From Kitasatospora sp. DSM 101779 (GTDB lineage Bacteria > Actinomycetota > Actinomycetes > Streptomycetales > Streptomycetaceae): a stretch of DNA of 64,000 nt. Position 1 is the first letter of the stretch. Every line of letters begins with the position of its first letter. Under the pieces are notes generated by a model. That model was not told the origin of the DNA, searched no databases, and was given only the letters and a program-made list of their open reading frames with translations. Positions 1-8,870 of this stretch are shown here, one piece after another. The position numbers were made by a program, and so were the translations under genes. The DNA lies in the NCBI RefSeq assembly GCF_025655475.1, contig NZ_JAHTIK010000001.1, positions 8,290,404 to 8,354,403 on the forward strand. Direction: 5' to 3'.

Positions 1-1094
1 GGGCTGCTCCGGTCGCCCCCGGTCCGTCGCAGCTCACGCTGCCCAGGCCCACCGGGCCGCACCCGGTGGGCACGGTGCCGCTCCACCTCGTCGACACCTC
101 GCGTCCGGATCCCGTGGCCGGCCCGGGGCATCACCGCGAGCTGATGGCCAGCGTCTGGTACCCCGCTTGCAAGACGAAGGACCTGCCGCGTGCTCCCTGG
201 ATGAGCCAGGGTGCGCTGCGGGCGTTACTGGCGGACGTCGGCTTCCCCCTCGATCCCGCCCTCGGCCCGCTCACCGCCGCACACGTGGGCGCACCCGTGC
301 ACCGAACGGGCCATCGCCTGCCCGTCCTCGTGTACTCGCACGGCGCGGGCAGCCATCGCGGCGACCACACCATCGTGGTCCAGGAACTTGCCAGCCACGG
401 CTACGCCGTGGTCACCGTCGACCACACGTACGACGCGTTCAGCGAGTTCCCCGACGGCCGACTCACCGTTCCGGCAGACGTCCCGCCGTTCCTGGGGCCC
501 CGGGAGTTTGCCACGGACATCCGGTTCGTGCTCGACGTCGTCGAGGCCATGGCTGCCGGGCACAACCCCGACGTCGACGGCAGGCCACTGCCCCAGGGAC
601 TGCTCGGCGCCCTCGACCCTCAGCGCATCGGCGCGTTCGGCTGGTCGAAGGGCGGCACCGCCACCGCGCTCACCATGCTCGCCGACCAGCGCATTGGCGC
701 CGGGCTCAGTATCGACGGTCCGATGCAGCCGACCATCACCACCGACCTGGACCGGCCGTTCATGCTGATGACCGCCTCGTTCACCCGGGCCGCCATGCCG
801 GACGTCGCCGAGTTGTGGACACACCTTCGCGGCTGGCGGCTGAACATCCAGGCCGACGGGGCCATCCACACGACGTACGGCGACAACGCGACACTGATCC
901 CGCAAGCGGGCACGATCCTCGGCATGACGAGCCGGCAGATCCAGGACATGATCGGCACCCTCGATCCGGCCCGGGCGGTCCGGATCCAGCAGGCCTACCC
1001 GCTCGCGTTCTTCGACCTACACCTGCGACACCGCCAGGGACATCTGCTCGACGGCCCGAGCGCGGCCTTCCCCGAGGTGAGGTTCATCGCGTGA
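1..1094 (+). CDS. alpha/beta hydrolase (PAF-acetylhydrolase/lipase-like), 5' end missing
   Basis: The reading frame is open back to the window edge (phase begins at base 3), so the true start lies outside; an internal GTG at 66 is not a convincing start because conserved-looking sequence precedes it. About 363 residues are visible. The nucleophile elbow is GWSKGG (near residue 210 of the visible frame), matching GxSxG of alpha/beta hydrolases, and the HG-type oxyanion region is SHGAGSHRGD. The overall pattern, with TLPRPTGPHPVGTVPLHLVD at the N-terminal side, is that of the platelet-activating-factor acetylhydrolase-like lipases of Streptomyces. Substrate cannot be told from sequence; a lipid or short ester is likely. 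A signal peptide, if any, is outside the window. A strong hairpin follows the stop. Confidence 0.8.
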   Translation, partial: AAPVAPGPSQLTLPRPTGPHPVGTVPLHLVDTSRPDPVAGPGHHRELMASVWYPACKTKDLPRAPWMSQGALRALLADVGFPLDPALGPLTAAHVGAPVHRTGHRLPVLVYSHGAGSHRGDHTIVVQELASHGYAVVTVDHTYDAFSEFPDGRLTVPADVPPFLGPREFATDIRFVLDVVEAMAAGHNPDVDGRPLPQGLLGALDPQRIGAFGWSKGGTATALTMLADQRIGAGLSIDGPMQPTITTDLDRPFMLMTASFTRAAMPDVAELWTHLRGWRLNIQADGAIHTTYGDNATLIPQAGTILGMTSRQIQDMIGTLDPARAVRIQQAYPLAFFDLHLRHRQGHLLDGPSAAFPEVRFIA

Positions 1095-1099
1095 GAAGC

Positions 1100-1126
1100 G
1101 GCGGACCGCGCAATGCGCGGTCCGCC
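1100..1126 (+). terminator. intrinsic terminator-like hairpin after the hydrolase
   Basis: A perfect 12-bp stem (GGCGGACCGCGC with its complement) closes an AAT loop five bases after the hydrolase stop. There is no U-tract, as is usual in Streptomyces. Confidence 0.7.
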
Positions 1127-1149
1127 CAAGACCGCCGGGCATGCCGTCA

Positions 1150-1281
1150 CTATCGGGCGCGGCTGCCGATCATGCGGCGGTAGCAGTCGTCGGGGATGAA
1201 CTCCAGCAGGTGCAGGATTTCGGAAGTTCGCCCGTAGTAGGCGAAGGCATCATGCAGACCGGTCGGATACCCCTTCCGGGA
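1150..1281 (-). pseudogene. short transposase-like remnant (Tn3-type C-terminal region suspected)
   Basis: Read on the minus strand this stretch encodes about 40 residues ending in a stop, including YYGRTSEILHLLEF and PDDCYRRMIG. The spacing of the leucine-rich helix followed by DDxYRRxI resembles the C-terminal part of Tn3-family transposases. There is no start codon and no flanking transposase sequence in any frame, so it would be a dead fragment. The family call is a recollection of motif shape, not an alignment, and may be wrong. Confidence 0.35.
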
Positions 1282-1586
1282 CAACATGCTGCTGGCTGAC
1301 TACCGGAAGGCCGGCATCAGAGGGACAGGCCGAAGCGAGTACCGGCCGCCCAACAATGGTGAGTCGGCTGCCCTGAAACGCTAGCTCGGACGATGCCAGC
1401 CCGACACCGGATTTCCCGGGCGCTCGGCAGGGTCTCATCATCGAGGCGCCCTGGGCCAGGCAGCTATCCCCGCTAGGGCGCTCCCGGAAGCCACGGAAGA
1501 GTGAAGCCAGTCGGAGTGCCTTGCGCCACACCTGTTGTGATCAATAGCGTTCTTACCCATAGCCACTGAGCTGCGAGGACTCCGTC
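1282..1586. other. gene-poor stretch
   Basis: No reading frame here has a plausible start, ribosome-binding site and protein-like composition on either strand. It probably holds the decayed flank of the transposase-like remnant and the promoter of the small gene that follows. Confidence 0.4.
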
Positions 1587-1775
1587 GTGAAGTCCGCCTC
1601 AGGATCGGCGACCACCCGAGAACTCGACGTCTGCCTGGCACACAACGCCGAACGGCCCCCCGAGCAGCGCGTGCCCGAGGACGTCCTGCGCCTGCAGCAC
1701 CGCACCGCGCGGACCGCCCGCGAACTCCTCCCCCGCGAGGAGTGGGACGAGATCCACCACATCCACACCGCCTGA
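1587..1775 (+). CDS. small hypothetical protein (62 aa)
   Basis: GTG start preceded by GAGGAC at a normal spacing. The product is short, charged and soluble, rich in Arg and Glu (for example LLPREEWDEIHHIH), with no membrane segment. It has no family I recognise. It ends 48 bases before the next gene, which has its own strong ribosome-binding site, so the two may be co-transcribed. Confidence 0.5.
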   Translation: MKSASGSATTRELDVCLAHNAERPPEQRVPEDVLRLQHRTARTARELLPREEWDEIHHIHTA

Positions 1776-1823
1776 CCGGACCCCCGCGCTGCCCACCACC
1801 ACACCACTCCGAAGGAGACCACC

Positions 1824-2996
1824 GTGACCGGAGCCCTGCGCACCCGCCTGATCAGCACCGCCCTGGACAGAGTCGACAGTGCCGTCACCGTCACCGCCGC
1901 GGCCGCCACCGGCCTCACCGCTTACCGAAGCCTCCACCACCGTCCGGCCGAGGCCCGCATAACCCGCGCCCTCGCGGCCGGTGCCCTCGCCGCCGTCTTC
2001 ACCGACCACCATGCCTACAGGGCCCTCGCCCCGCTGCGCCGGCACCTCGGTGCCGAGCAGCACGGCGCGGTCCGCGAGCCGGTCCCGGCGCCCACGCCTG
2101 AGCAGCTCGCCGCCGACCTGCGCAGCGACGCGGCGCACCGCGCGGCCTCCGGCGCGGCGCGGCTCGACTACGGCCAGGGCGGCCTGACCAGGGCCGCCAA
2201 CTGGACCGGGCAGCCGGACGGCAGCGCGACGTGCGAACTCACGCCGACCGCGCATCTGCTGGCCGTTCCCCGTCCCACCGACCGCGACGGCTACAGCAGC
2301 CGCAGCTACCTGCTGCTCACCGGCACGGCCGCCACGCCGGTCAAGGTCCACAGCATCACCGACCTGGTTGCGCTCCTCGACAGCCCCGCCGCTGGCGAGC
2401 CGCAGCCCGCCGACGACGAGGGCGACGAGGACGGCGAACCGTGGGGCGCCCTCGGCCGGGACCTGGCCATCTCGCCGAACTCTGCCTCGCTGACCCGGGA
2501 ACGAGCGGCCCGTCCGCTGACGAGGACCCGGCTGATGTCGACCGGGAAGCCGAAGCCCACGCCAACGGCACCCTCTGATGACACTGCGGCCCGCGCGGCG
2601 TGGTGCGGTGCTCGTGGGTGCGCATCCCCGCTCCCGCGGAACCGCCGGAGCGGGGACGCGAGGAGTGCCGCGCCGTCCCTGTCCGGTTGGGTGCGGGCGA
2701 GGGCGGCCGGGCTCCTCGGCTGTCGTCCCGCGCCGCCTTGGGCTTGTCGGTGGGGTGGGGCCTGGCGTGCACCGGGACAAGCACAGCTCCCGCACCTTCT
2801 CGGGGTCTTGCCGGGCGTCGAGCGCCGGCGGGTCTGCCGTGTCGGCGTGTTCACGGGTGGTCGATCGCGGAGTTTCCGGGCGGGTGGGGTTCAGGTGTCT
2901 ATTGGGGCCATCCGCTGGGTCCGGGGCTGGAGGACAGTGTGGCAACGTGGTCTCGGCAAGGCCCTGCTGCCTCCCGCCGTACTGTCGACTCGATGA
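1824..2996 (+). CDS. hypothetical protein; C-terminal third may be a frameshift artefact
   Basis: GTG start with GAAGGAG nine bases upstream. The first ~215 residues look like a real protein: an alanine-rich N-terminal region with hydrophobic helices (residues 15-60), then a globular part with TCELTPTAHLLAVPRPTD and a YLLLTGTAATPVKVHSITDL segment, then an acidic stretch (DDEGDEDGE). After about position 2470 the frame becomes Arg/Ser/Pro-rich and runs on to overlap the 3' end of the opposite-strand lipoprotein gene by 98 bases. The alternative frame after that point gives ADEDPADVDREAEAHANGTL and a stop at 2578, which looks more natural. I suspect the true gene ends at 2578 and a one-base frameshift lies near 2470. 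Function unknown. Confidence 0.55.
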   Translation: MTGALRTRLISTALDRVDSAVTVTAAAATGLTAYRSLHHRPAEARITRALAAGALAAVFTDHHAYRALAPLRRHLGAEQHGAVREPVPAPTPEQLAADLRSDAAHRAASGAARLDYGQGGLTRAANWTGQPDGSATCELTPTAHLLAVPRPTDRDGYSSRSYLLLTGTAATPVKVHSITDLVALLDSPAAGEPQPADDEGDEDGEPWGALGRDLAISPNSASLTRERAARPLTRTRLMSTGKPKPTPTAPSDDTAARAAWCGARGCASPLPRNRRSGDARSAAPSLSGWVRARAAGLLGCRPAPPWACRWGGAWRAPGQAQLPHLLGVLPGVERRRVCRVGVFTGGRSRSFRAGGVQVSIGAIRWVRGWRTVWQRGLGKALLPPAVLSTR

Positions 2997-3321
2997 CGCT
3001 CGGATCTTCTTGCCGGGCCAGAGTCCGTGCGGTCGGCAGGAGGTTCTGCAGGATGCTGTATTCCCCGCTCGACAGTCCCATTTCCTGGTAGTCGAGGCCC
3101 CAGTCCGAGCCCGGCGTCACCAGGGTTCGGGCCCAGTAGCCGATCGACCGCGCGCATTCGGCCGCGGGGTCGTAACTACTGCCCGTACTCGGTGTCTTGC
3201 CCGGTTGGCCGGCAACTGCAGAAGACTGGGCCGGGCCGGTACTGCCAGGGGTGCCGCACGCGGTGAGCCCCACCGTCAGGGCTGCTGTACCCGCGGTGCG
3301 GCCGATCCAACGGAATGTCAT
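2899..3321 (-). CDS. putative secreted lipoprotein (140 aa)
   Basis: ATG start. Residues 1-23 form a lipoprotein signal peptide: a positively charged n-region (MTFRWIGR), a hydrophobic core and the lipobox LTAC, so the mature protein should be anchored to the outer face of the membrane at Cys22. The remainder is a small helical domain with no family I recognise (DWGLDYQEMGLSSGEY, then LARQEDPSVIESTVRREAAG). It lies just downstream of, and in the same direction as, a second, broken lipoprotein gene, which suggests a paired surface function. Confidence 0.7.
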   Translation of the reverse strand: MTFRWIGRTAGTAALTVGLTACGTPGSTGPAQSSAVAGQPGKTPSTGSSYDPAAECARSIGYWARTLVTPGSDWGLDYQEMGLSSGEYSILQNLLPTARTLARQEDPSVIESTVRREAAGPCRDHVATLSSSPGPSGWPQ

Positions 3322-3549
3322 CCGGGGAGTATGGGCTTGCGCGCGGGCTTGCGTCTACAGGCCGGGCGAGGAAGCTGCAGGGTGGCGACTCTCCCTGGCA
3401 TCCGGGAAAACCGCGGCGCGGCTCAACGCACCCACCCCTCCTCCACGGGGACCACGCCCCCACCGGCCCGCCGCGCCGAGCACCCCACCGACCGCCACCA
3501 CTGGCCCGGCCCGCACCCCGGCGGGCCGGGAGGACACCTGCCAGTTGAC

Positions 3550-4231
3550 TCAGGCGTCGGGGTTCTTGCCCGTGGCCGTGGTCTTGATGCGGTCGACCTG
3601 GAGCTTGGCGAGCGTCTGCAGATCGTCGGGCTTCGTGATGTCGGGGCCAGCAAGTAGGCGACGACCGTGCCGACGCGCATGACGGCGCTGGAGGAGTCGC
3701 CCGTGGTGCAGGCGTCAGTCTCGTCGGCGCCCGGCTGGATGGTGAGCGGCGTGGACTTGCCGTCGCTCTCGTGGGCGGAGGCGGCCAGCTGCTTCATGCC
3801 GGCCTTGGCGTTGTCGAGCGTGTCGTACGCGAGCAGGGTGAACCGCATCTTCGGCTCGGCATCCGAATCCGCGGAGGCCTTCGCCTCGTACAGCGTCTGA
3901 CCCATCGAGGTCACCTCCGTGCAGGCCAACTCCTGGTAGCCGCAGTACTTCAGGGCCTCGGCGCCCTGGTACATCACCGGCTGGTTGGCGCGCCAGCCCT
4001 ACGGGGCTCCGAGCTTGCTGGGCAGCGCCTGGCTGATCTGGGACGGGCTAAAGGTGAGACCTTGGAGTCGCCCCCGCCTCCTGCTGAACTCCCGCCACTG
4101 GCGTTGCTCCCCTGAGAGCAGGCCGCCAGCCCCAGTATGAGCATGGTGCCGATGGGCCCCATGGCGAGACCGCGTGACCCCCGGCGCGCCGGATCTTCCT
4201 CCTGCTTCTTGATCATTCCCGTGCGGCACAC
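3550..4231 (-). pseudogene. lipoprotein gene broken by frameshifts
   Basis: Pieces of one protein lie in different frames in the right order. The first (from 4231; ATG at 4216 is also possible) has a signal peptide with lipobox LAAC followed by a Gly/Ser spacer. A second piece reads LTFSPSQISQALPSKLGAP. The third carries the main domain (KYCGYQELACTEVTSMGQTL, then MRFTLLAYDTLDNAKAGMKQ, and GADETDACTTGDSSSAVMRV). The last, after a shift near 3650, reads PDITKPDDLQTLAKLQVDRI and ends at a stop at 3550. At least three shifts are needed. The reconstructed product resembles the small sensor-domain-like lipoproteins common in Streptomyces, but I cannot name the family. Either a real pseudogene or a stretch with sequencing indels. 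Confidence 0.7.
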
Positions 4232-4304
4232 CCAACACCATCGGCCGTTCCGATTCCAAGCGGACTGTTCCCCAGGCCGTCTTCTCGGCAGCCTCGTTGG
4301 TTGT

Positions 4305-4819
4305 TCATGCGAGGGCGGTGGCGGCCAGGGCGAGGGCGGCGGCGCCGAGGACGACGACGTGGCGGGCGTTCTGCAGGACCCACACCCTGCGCGGGAAGCC
4401 GGACTCGGCGGACTTCAGCAGGGCGGCGACGTCGATCCGGACCAGGTCCGGGTCGCCCTTGCGGGCGAAGGCCGCCTTCACCGACGAGGTGGCGGTCAGA
4501 TTGCTGTAGAGAATCACGCAGTTGATGGCCGGGACCAGCCCGAGGACGATCCAGTTCAGCAAGCCGGCCCAGGAGCTGCCGGTGAGGTTCAGGGCGGCGG
4601 TGACGCCCAGCACGGTGGCGCGATCGACACCGGCGCCCAGGTCTCGTGGCCGCCGGCGTCGAAGCGCATCCCGTTCTCCTCCAGCACGGTGGTCCGCACC
4701 CCCTGGCGCCGCAGCTCGGCGTGGGCGGCGGCGGTGGCCCCGAAGCGGGCCCGGACGACCGGGATGCTGACGAAGGCGCCGGCGACGGGCAGCTGCCTGG
4801 CGGCGATGAAGACGTTCAC
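4305..4819 (-). pseudogene. small integral membrane protein, frameshifted
   Basis: GTG start at 4819 behind a good ribosome-binding site (GAGGGAGAACC). The N-terminal part (VNVFIAARQLPVAGAFVSIP) and the C-terminal part (WIVLGLVPAINCVILYSNLT, later VVVLGAAALALAATALA) are in different frames; the join lies near 4620 and the total length is not a multiple of three. The rebuilt protein is about 170 residues with three to four membrane segments. It is transcribed away from the TetR gene across a shared intergenic region containing two operator copies, so it is a likely TetR target, perhaps a transporter-like partner. Family unknown. Confidence 0.6.
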
Positions 4820-4864
4820 GATCGGTTCTCCCTCGGGACGGTGCGCCGGTCTCGGCGCCATTTC

Positions 4865-4904
4865 CTTGAACTATGTGCAAGATGCTTCCTGAACTTTGTG
4901 CAGG
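4865..4904. promoter_or_regulatory. tandem TetR operators between divergent genes
   Basis: Two 17-bp imperfect palindromes with the same plan: CTTGAACTATGTGCAAG at 4865-4881 and CCTGAACTTTGTGCAGG at 4888-4904, centre-to-centre 23 bp. The shared form is CYTGAAC-N3-GTGCARG. They sit immediately upstream of the TetR start and of the divergent membrane gene, the classic position for autoregulation. The same element recurs three times before the downstream hydrolase gene. Confidence 0.75.
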
Positions 4905-4931
4905 AGGATGCGGCCGCCCTATCGTGGGCCC

Positions 4932-5630
4932 ATGCCACGCAACACGCTCACGCGCGACCAGATCATCCGCACCGCCGTCGAGCTGCTCGACGAGGAAGGC
5001 CTGGAAGGCCTCAACATGCGCAGCCTCGGCAAGCGCCTGGACAGCGCGGCCACCGCGGTCTACTGGCACGTCAAGAACAAGGATGAACTCGTCCTGCAGG
5101 CCGCGGACCTGGTCTGGCACGAGATCGAGCTGCCCGACCCCGGCCTGCCCGAGGACTGGTGCGAGGCTGCCATCGCACTCGCCGTCGACCTGCACGAGAT
5201 GTTCGAGCGCCATCCGTGGCTGGTGCAGGCGTTCGGCTCCTACCTCTTCTACGGCCGGGGTAAGGCGCGGTACGACGACCACTGCCTCGCCCTGTACGAG
5301 CGGGCCGGGTTCGCCCCCGCCGACGCCGACCGCATCGCTGCGAGTGTTTTCACCTACGTGCTCGGCAATGGGCTCGGCCTGGCCGCCACGGTCTCCCTCA
5401 ATCGGCGCCTGAGCCGGGACGGACAGGACCCGCAGGAGCTCATCGCAGCCACCATGGCCAAGGCCGCCGAGGTCGCCCAGGAGTTCCCCCGCCTTCGCGC
5501 GCGCCTGGCCGAGCCCATCGCCGCCGACTACGCCGCGGCCCCCGAGCACACCCTCGAACGCGGCCTTCGCGCCCTCCTCGCCGGGATGGAAGCCGAACTC
5601 CCCGTCGGTGAATGCGACGCGGACGCGTAG
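4932..5630 (+). CDS. TetR/AcrR-family transcriptional regulator
   Basis: ATG at 4932 is chosen because MPRNTLTRDQIIRTAVELLD is a normal TetR N-terminus; an upstream in-frame start at 4896 would place coding sequence inside the operator. The 232-residue product has the helix-turn-helix at residues ~10-55 (GLEGLNMRSLGKRLDSAATA, then VYWHVKNKDEL), the YWHV recognition helix typical of the class with a TetR_C-type ligand domain, which fills residues 70-232. The two operator copies upstream and three copies before the next gene indicate that it represses itself, the divergent membrane gene and the beta-lactamase-fold hydrolase. The inducer is unknown. Confidence 0.9.
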   Translation: MPRNTLTRDQIIRTAVELLDEEGLEGLNMRSLGKRLDSAATAVYWHVKNKDELVLQAADLVWHEIELPDPGLPEDWCEAAIALAVDLHEMFERHPWLVQAFGSYLFYGRGKARYDDHCLALYERAGFAPADADRIAASVFTYVLGNGLGLAATVSLNRRLSRDGQDPQELIAATMAKAAEVAQEFPRLRARLAEPIAADYAAAPEHTLERGLRALLAGMEAELPVGECDADA

Positions 5631-5654
5631 GGGTACCGCTCGGGCCGGCATCGA

Positions 5655-5726
5655 CTTGCACTGTGTTCAAGAAACCTCTTGTACTTTGCTCAAGCTCTCG
5701 CTAGCTTCACTTGAACAAAGTGAAAG
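5655..5726 (+). promoter_or_regulatory. triple TetR operator before the hydrolase gene
   Basis: Three 17-bp palindromes: CTTGCACTGTGTTCAAG (5655-5671), CTTGTACTTTGCTCAAG (5678-5694) and CTTGAACAAAGTGAAAG (5710-5726). The first two are 23 bp apart, the same pitch as the pair upstream of tetR; the third is offset by 32 bp. They lie between the end of tetR and the hydrolase start at 5793, so the hydrolase has its own controlled promoter. Confidence 0.7.
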
Positions 5727-5792
5727 TTGCTGCGGCGCCCGGTGGGCACACCTCGGGGTCTCGCGAGCCGCGCTGACCGGGAGGGAACCGAG

Positions 5793-7145
5793 ATGTCACG
5801 CGATGCACTGGAAGAGTTCGTCGAGGCGCAGGCCAAGGAATTCGGCATCCCGGGTGTGGCGGTGGGGGTCTGGATGGACGGGCGCGAGCTGACCGCCTGT
5901 CACGGTGTGACCAGCATCGACAACCCGCTGCCCGTCGACCGGGAGACCCTGTTCGTGCTGGGCTCGGTCACCAAGACCTACACCGCGACCGCGATCATGC
6001 GGCTCGTTGAGGAGGGGCGGGTTGAGCTGGACGCGCCGGTCCGCCGCTACGTTCCCGAACTCCGGCTCCCCGACGAGGACGCAGCCGCGCGGATCACCCT
6101 CCTGAGCCTGCTCAACCACACCGCCGGGCTGGACACCCGGATGGTTTTCGACAGCGGAGACGGAGACGACGCGCTGGCCAGCGAGGTGGCCCAGATGGCC
6201 GAGGTGGCGCTGGTCGGCCCGGTCGGGGGCCGTGCCTCCTACAGCCAGCTCGGCTACAACCTACTCGGCCGGGTCATCGAGAACGTCACCGGCGAGACCT
6301 ACGAGGCCGCCGTCGCCGCGCTCGTCCTGGAGCCGGCCGGCCTCGACAACAGCGTCTTCACCGCCGGACAGGCCATCACCCGCCGGTTCGCCGTGGGCCA
6401 TAACCTCGCCGACGGGACGCTCAAGGTTGCCCGGACCTGGAAGGACACCCGCGGCAACAACCCGGGCGGCGGCCTGGCGTCCTCGGTCTCCGACCAGCTG
6501 CGCTGGGCCCGGTTCCACCTCGGCGGCGGTGACCTGGCGCGCCGGATGCAGGAGCCGACGGTGGAACTGCACGGCTCCACTCTCGGTGACGCCATCGGCC
6601 TCGGCTGGTTCCTGCGCGACGTGGACGGCGTGCGCACCGTCGGGCACGGCGGTTCGACCAACGGCCAGTTCGCCGACCTGCTGCTGGTCCCGGAGCGGGA
6701 CTTCGCCGTCGTCGCGGTGTCCAACGCCGGTCCCGACAACGGGCTGAAGTTCAACCAGGCCGTGATCCGCTGGGCCCTCGAACACTACCTCGGCGTGGCC
6801 GAGCGCGACCCCGAGCCGCTCCCGTATGACCCACAGCGCGCTCAGGAGATCACCGGGCACTACGAGAACGAGTTCATGACCCTGATCATCGACACCGACG
6901 GTGACACGATGACGCTCGAATGCCGGATCAAGCCGGAGATCCGCGCGGCAGCCGAGCGGGAGCTGCCGGCGGACCTGCCGCCGGCCGGCCTCGGCCTGCT
7001 CCCCGGAAGCGGCGACGTGTACATCGTCACCGGCGGCGGCCTGATCGGCCAGCGCGGCTTCCTCACCCGCGACGCCGACGGCGCCATCATCGGGGCGGAC
7101 CTGGCCGGACGGTACTTCAGCCGGGTCCCGACACCTGGCGAATGA
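5793..7145 (+). CDS. serine hydrolase of the beta-lactamase/class C (D-alanyl-D-alanine carboxypeptidase-like) family
   Basis: ATG at 5793 behind GGGAGGGAACC; 450 residues. The catalytic SxxK is SVTK (Ser58, Lys61), the Tyr motif is YSQLGYN (Tyr150) and the third motif is HGGST (285-289), replacing the usual KTG as in esterase-like members. A C-terminal beta-rich domain follows (residues ~350-450, containing TGHYENEF and DGDTMTLECRI), seen in many beta-lactamase-related esterases. There is no signal peptide, so it is probably cytoplasmic and an esterase or amidase rather than a true beta-lactamase. Controlled by the upstream TetR through three operator copies; likely detoxifies or processes the TetR inducer. 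Confidence 0.85.
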   Translation: MSRDALEEFVEAQAKEFGIPGVAVGVWMDGRELTACHGVTSIDNPLPVDRETLFVLGSVTKTYTATAIMRLVEEGRVELDAPVRRYVPELRLPDEDAAARITLLSLLNHTAGLDTRMVFDSGDGDDALASEVAQMAEVALVGPVGGRASYSQLGYNLLGRVIENVTGETYEAAVAALVLEPAGLDNSVFTAGQAITRRFAVGHNLADGTLKVARTWKDTRGNNPGGGLASSVSDQLRWARFHLGGGDLARRMQEPTVELHGSTLGDAIGLGWFLRDVDGVRTVGHGGSTNGQFADLLLVPERDFAVVAVSNAGPDNGLKFNQAVIRWALEHYLGVAERDPEPLPYDPQRAQEITGHYENEFMTLIIDTDGDTMTLECRIKPEIRAAAERELPADLPPAGLGLLPGSGDVYIVTGGGLIGQRGFLTRDADGAIIGADLAGRYFSRVPTPGE

Positions 7146-7300
7146 CACCCGGAACCCACAGGATCCCGCGGGCGAGGTTCTGCTCTCGTCTGCCCGGCAC
7201 GTACACCTCCGACGGCGCCGGGCCGGCAGGACTCCGCCCGCCGGGGCGGCCGACCGTACACATCGGCCGCCCCGAAATCGGCGGCCCGCACCCGCCAGGA

Positions 7301-7330
7301 GCCGCTGCCCTTCGACCGCAGGGCAGCGGC
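7301..7330 (+). terminator. terminator-like hairpin downstream of the hydrolase
   Basis: A perfect 10-bp stem (GCCGCTGCCC and complement) around a 10-base loop, about 155 bases after the hydrolase stop. Confidence 0.6.
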
Positions 7331-7687
7331 CTTCGTACGACCCCGGGGTTCGGGAACCGGCAGCTGCCCCGGACGGCCGGGCTCAGCGCGGCTGGCTCGG
7401 CGAAGGCCGGCAGTACGCCGACGAAGGCGTGGGCTCCACGGGTGCGTGTCGTGGACTTGAAGCGGGCCAGCCACCCGAGCCAGGAGTTTGACCTGCGGGT
7501 TTCTGCGTAGGCGCCCGGTGCGGTGAGCGGCGGCCCGCAGGGGCCAGGTGGCCGTGCATCGCAGGCGGTGCCGTCGGGTGGCGGTGATGCTGAGGGCGTC
7601 CCGTCCGTGCCGCGACCGCGGGCGGGGCGTCGTCGTCCGAGTGCCCGGCCGAAGCGGTTCGGGTGTCGTGTGGTGGAGGAGGCTGTC
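7331..7687. other. non-coding stretch upstream of ku
   Basis: Long open frames exist on both strands but are Arg/Pro-rich and lack starts with ribosome-binding sites. It should hold the ku promoter; I see no clear operator. Confidence 0.4.
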
Positions 7688-8851
7688 ATGGCCAGGCCGG
7701 TGTGGACGGGGGTGCTGACGTTCGGGCTCGTGACCGTGCCGGTGGCGCTGTACACGGCGACGGAGTCGCACACGGTGCGCTTCCACCAGCTGGAGCGCGG
7801 CACCTCGGACCGGGTGCGCAACCGGCGGGTGAACGAGCGCACCGGCGAGGAGGTCGCCTTCGGCGACATCGTGAAGGGCTACGAGGTCGGCGACGGCGAG
7901 TACGTGGTCGTCGAGCCGCAGGAGCTGGAGCAGATCTCGCCTGGCCGCTCCCGGACGATCGACGTCTCGGGGTTCGTCGACCTCGGCGAGGTCGACCCGA
8001 TCTTCTTCGACAAGACGTACTACCTCGGGCCGAAGGGCAAGGAGTACGCCAAGATCTACCAGCTGCTGACGAAGGCGCTGGAGCGCTCCAACCGGGCGGG
8101 GCTGGCGATGTTCTCCATGCGCGGCAAGGAGTACCTGACCGCGGTGCGCGCCGAGGACGGCCTGCTGGAACTGCACACCATGCACTTCGCCGACGAGGTC
8201 CGCGACCCGCGCCGCGAGATCGACGACCTGCCCACCGGTGACGCCAAGTTCTCCCCGCAGGAGTTGCAGACGGCCGAGCAGCTGGTGGAGATGCTCGCCG
8301 TCGACTGGGACCCCGACGAGTACCACGACACCTTCGAGGAACAGGTCCGCAAGCTCATCGAGGACAAGCAGGCCGGCCGCGAGATCACCGTCTCCGCCGG
8401 GCCCGCACCCGAGTCCACGAACGTGATCGACCTGATGGACGTGCTGCGGCGCAGCGTGGACGCCGCCCGCTCCGGCAAGTCCGCGTCCGCGGACGCCGGC
8501 GGCCAGGCAGAGGAACCGACCGCGAAGGACTCCGCGAAGGTGGCGGGCGGGCGGCGCGGCCGCGCGAGCGCCCCAGCCCCGGCGTCGCACCGGGCGCCGA
8601 AGGCGAAGGCCGGGACGAAGTCCACCTCCACCGCGGCGAAGGCCGGCAAGCAGACCGCGGCGTCGAAGAAGCGCGTCACCGCCGGCGGCAAGGTGGCGGC
8701 CGAGGACCTGTCGAAGCTGACCAAGGGCGAACTCTACAAGCGCGCCACCGATCTCGACATCCCGCACCGCTCCACCATGACCCGCGACCAGCTCCAGGAC
8801 GCCGTCGCCAAGGCCACCCGCAGCAGCGGCCGCCTGCGCCGCGCCTCCTGA
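7688..8851 (+). CDS. ku: Ku DNA-end-binding protein (non-homologous end joining)
   Basis: ATG at 7688 (MARPVWTGVLTFGLVTVPVA) is the standard Ku N-terminus; an upstream extension in the same frame is not protein-like. 387 residues. The Ku core occupies residues 1-250, with VRFHQLERGTSDRVRNRRVN, the GYEVGDGEYVVVEPQELEQI region and the HFADEVRDP segment all intact. After the core comes a Lys/Ala-rich tail (residues ~270-345) and then a SAP/Rho-N-like helical domain (LSKLTKGELYKRATDLDIPH), an arrangement known in actinobacterial Ku, where the tail improves DNA binding. It binds double-strand ends and recruits a ligase; the ligase gene follows after 19 bases. Confidence 0.95.
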   Translation: MARPVWTGVLTFGLVTVPVALYTATESHTVRFHQLERGTSDRVRNRRVNERTGEEVAFGDIVKGYEVGDGEYVVVEPQELEQISPGRSRTIDVSGFVDLGEVDPIFFDKTYYLGPKGKEYAKIYQLLTKALERSNRAGLAMFSMRGKEYLTAVRAEDGLLELHTMHFADEVRDPRREIDDLPTGDAKFSPQELQTAEQLVEMLAVDWDPDEYHDTFEEQVRKLIEDKQAGREITVSAGPAPESTNVIDLMDVLRRSVDAARSGKSASADAGGQAEEPTAKDSAKVAGGRRGRASAPAPASHRAPKAKAGTKSTSTAAKAGKQTAASKKRVTAGGKVAAEDLSKLTKGELYKRATDLDIPHRSTMTRDQLQDAVAKATRSSGRLRRAS

Positions 8852-8870
8852 CCACCGGACCCCGCACACC

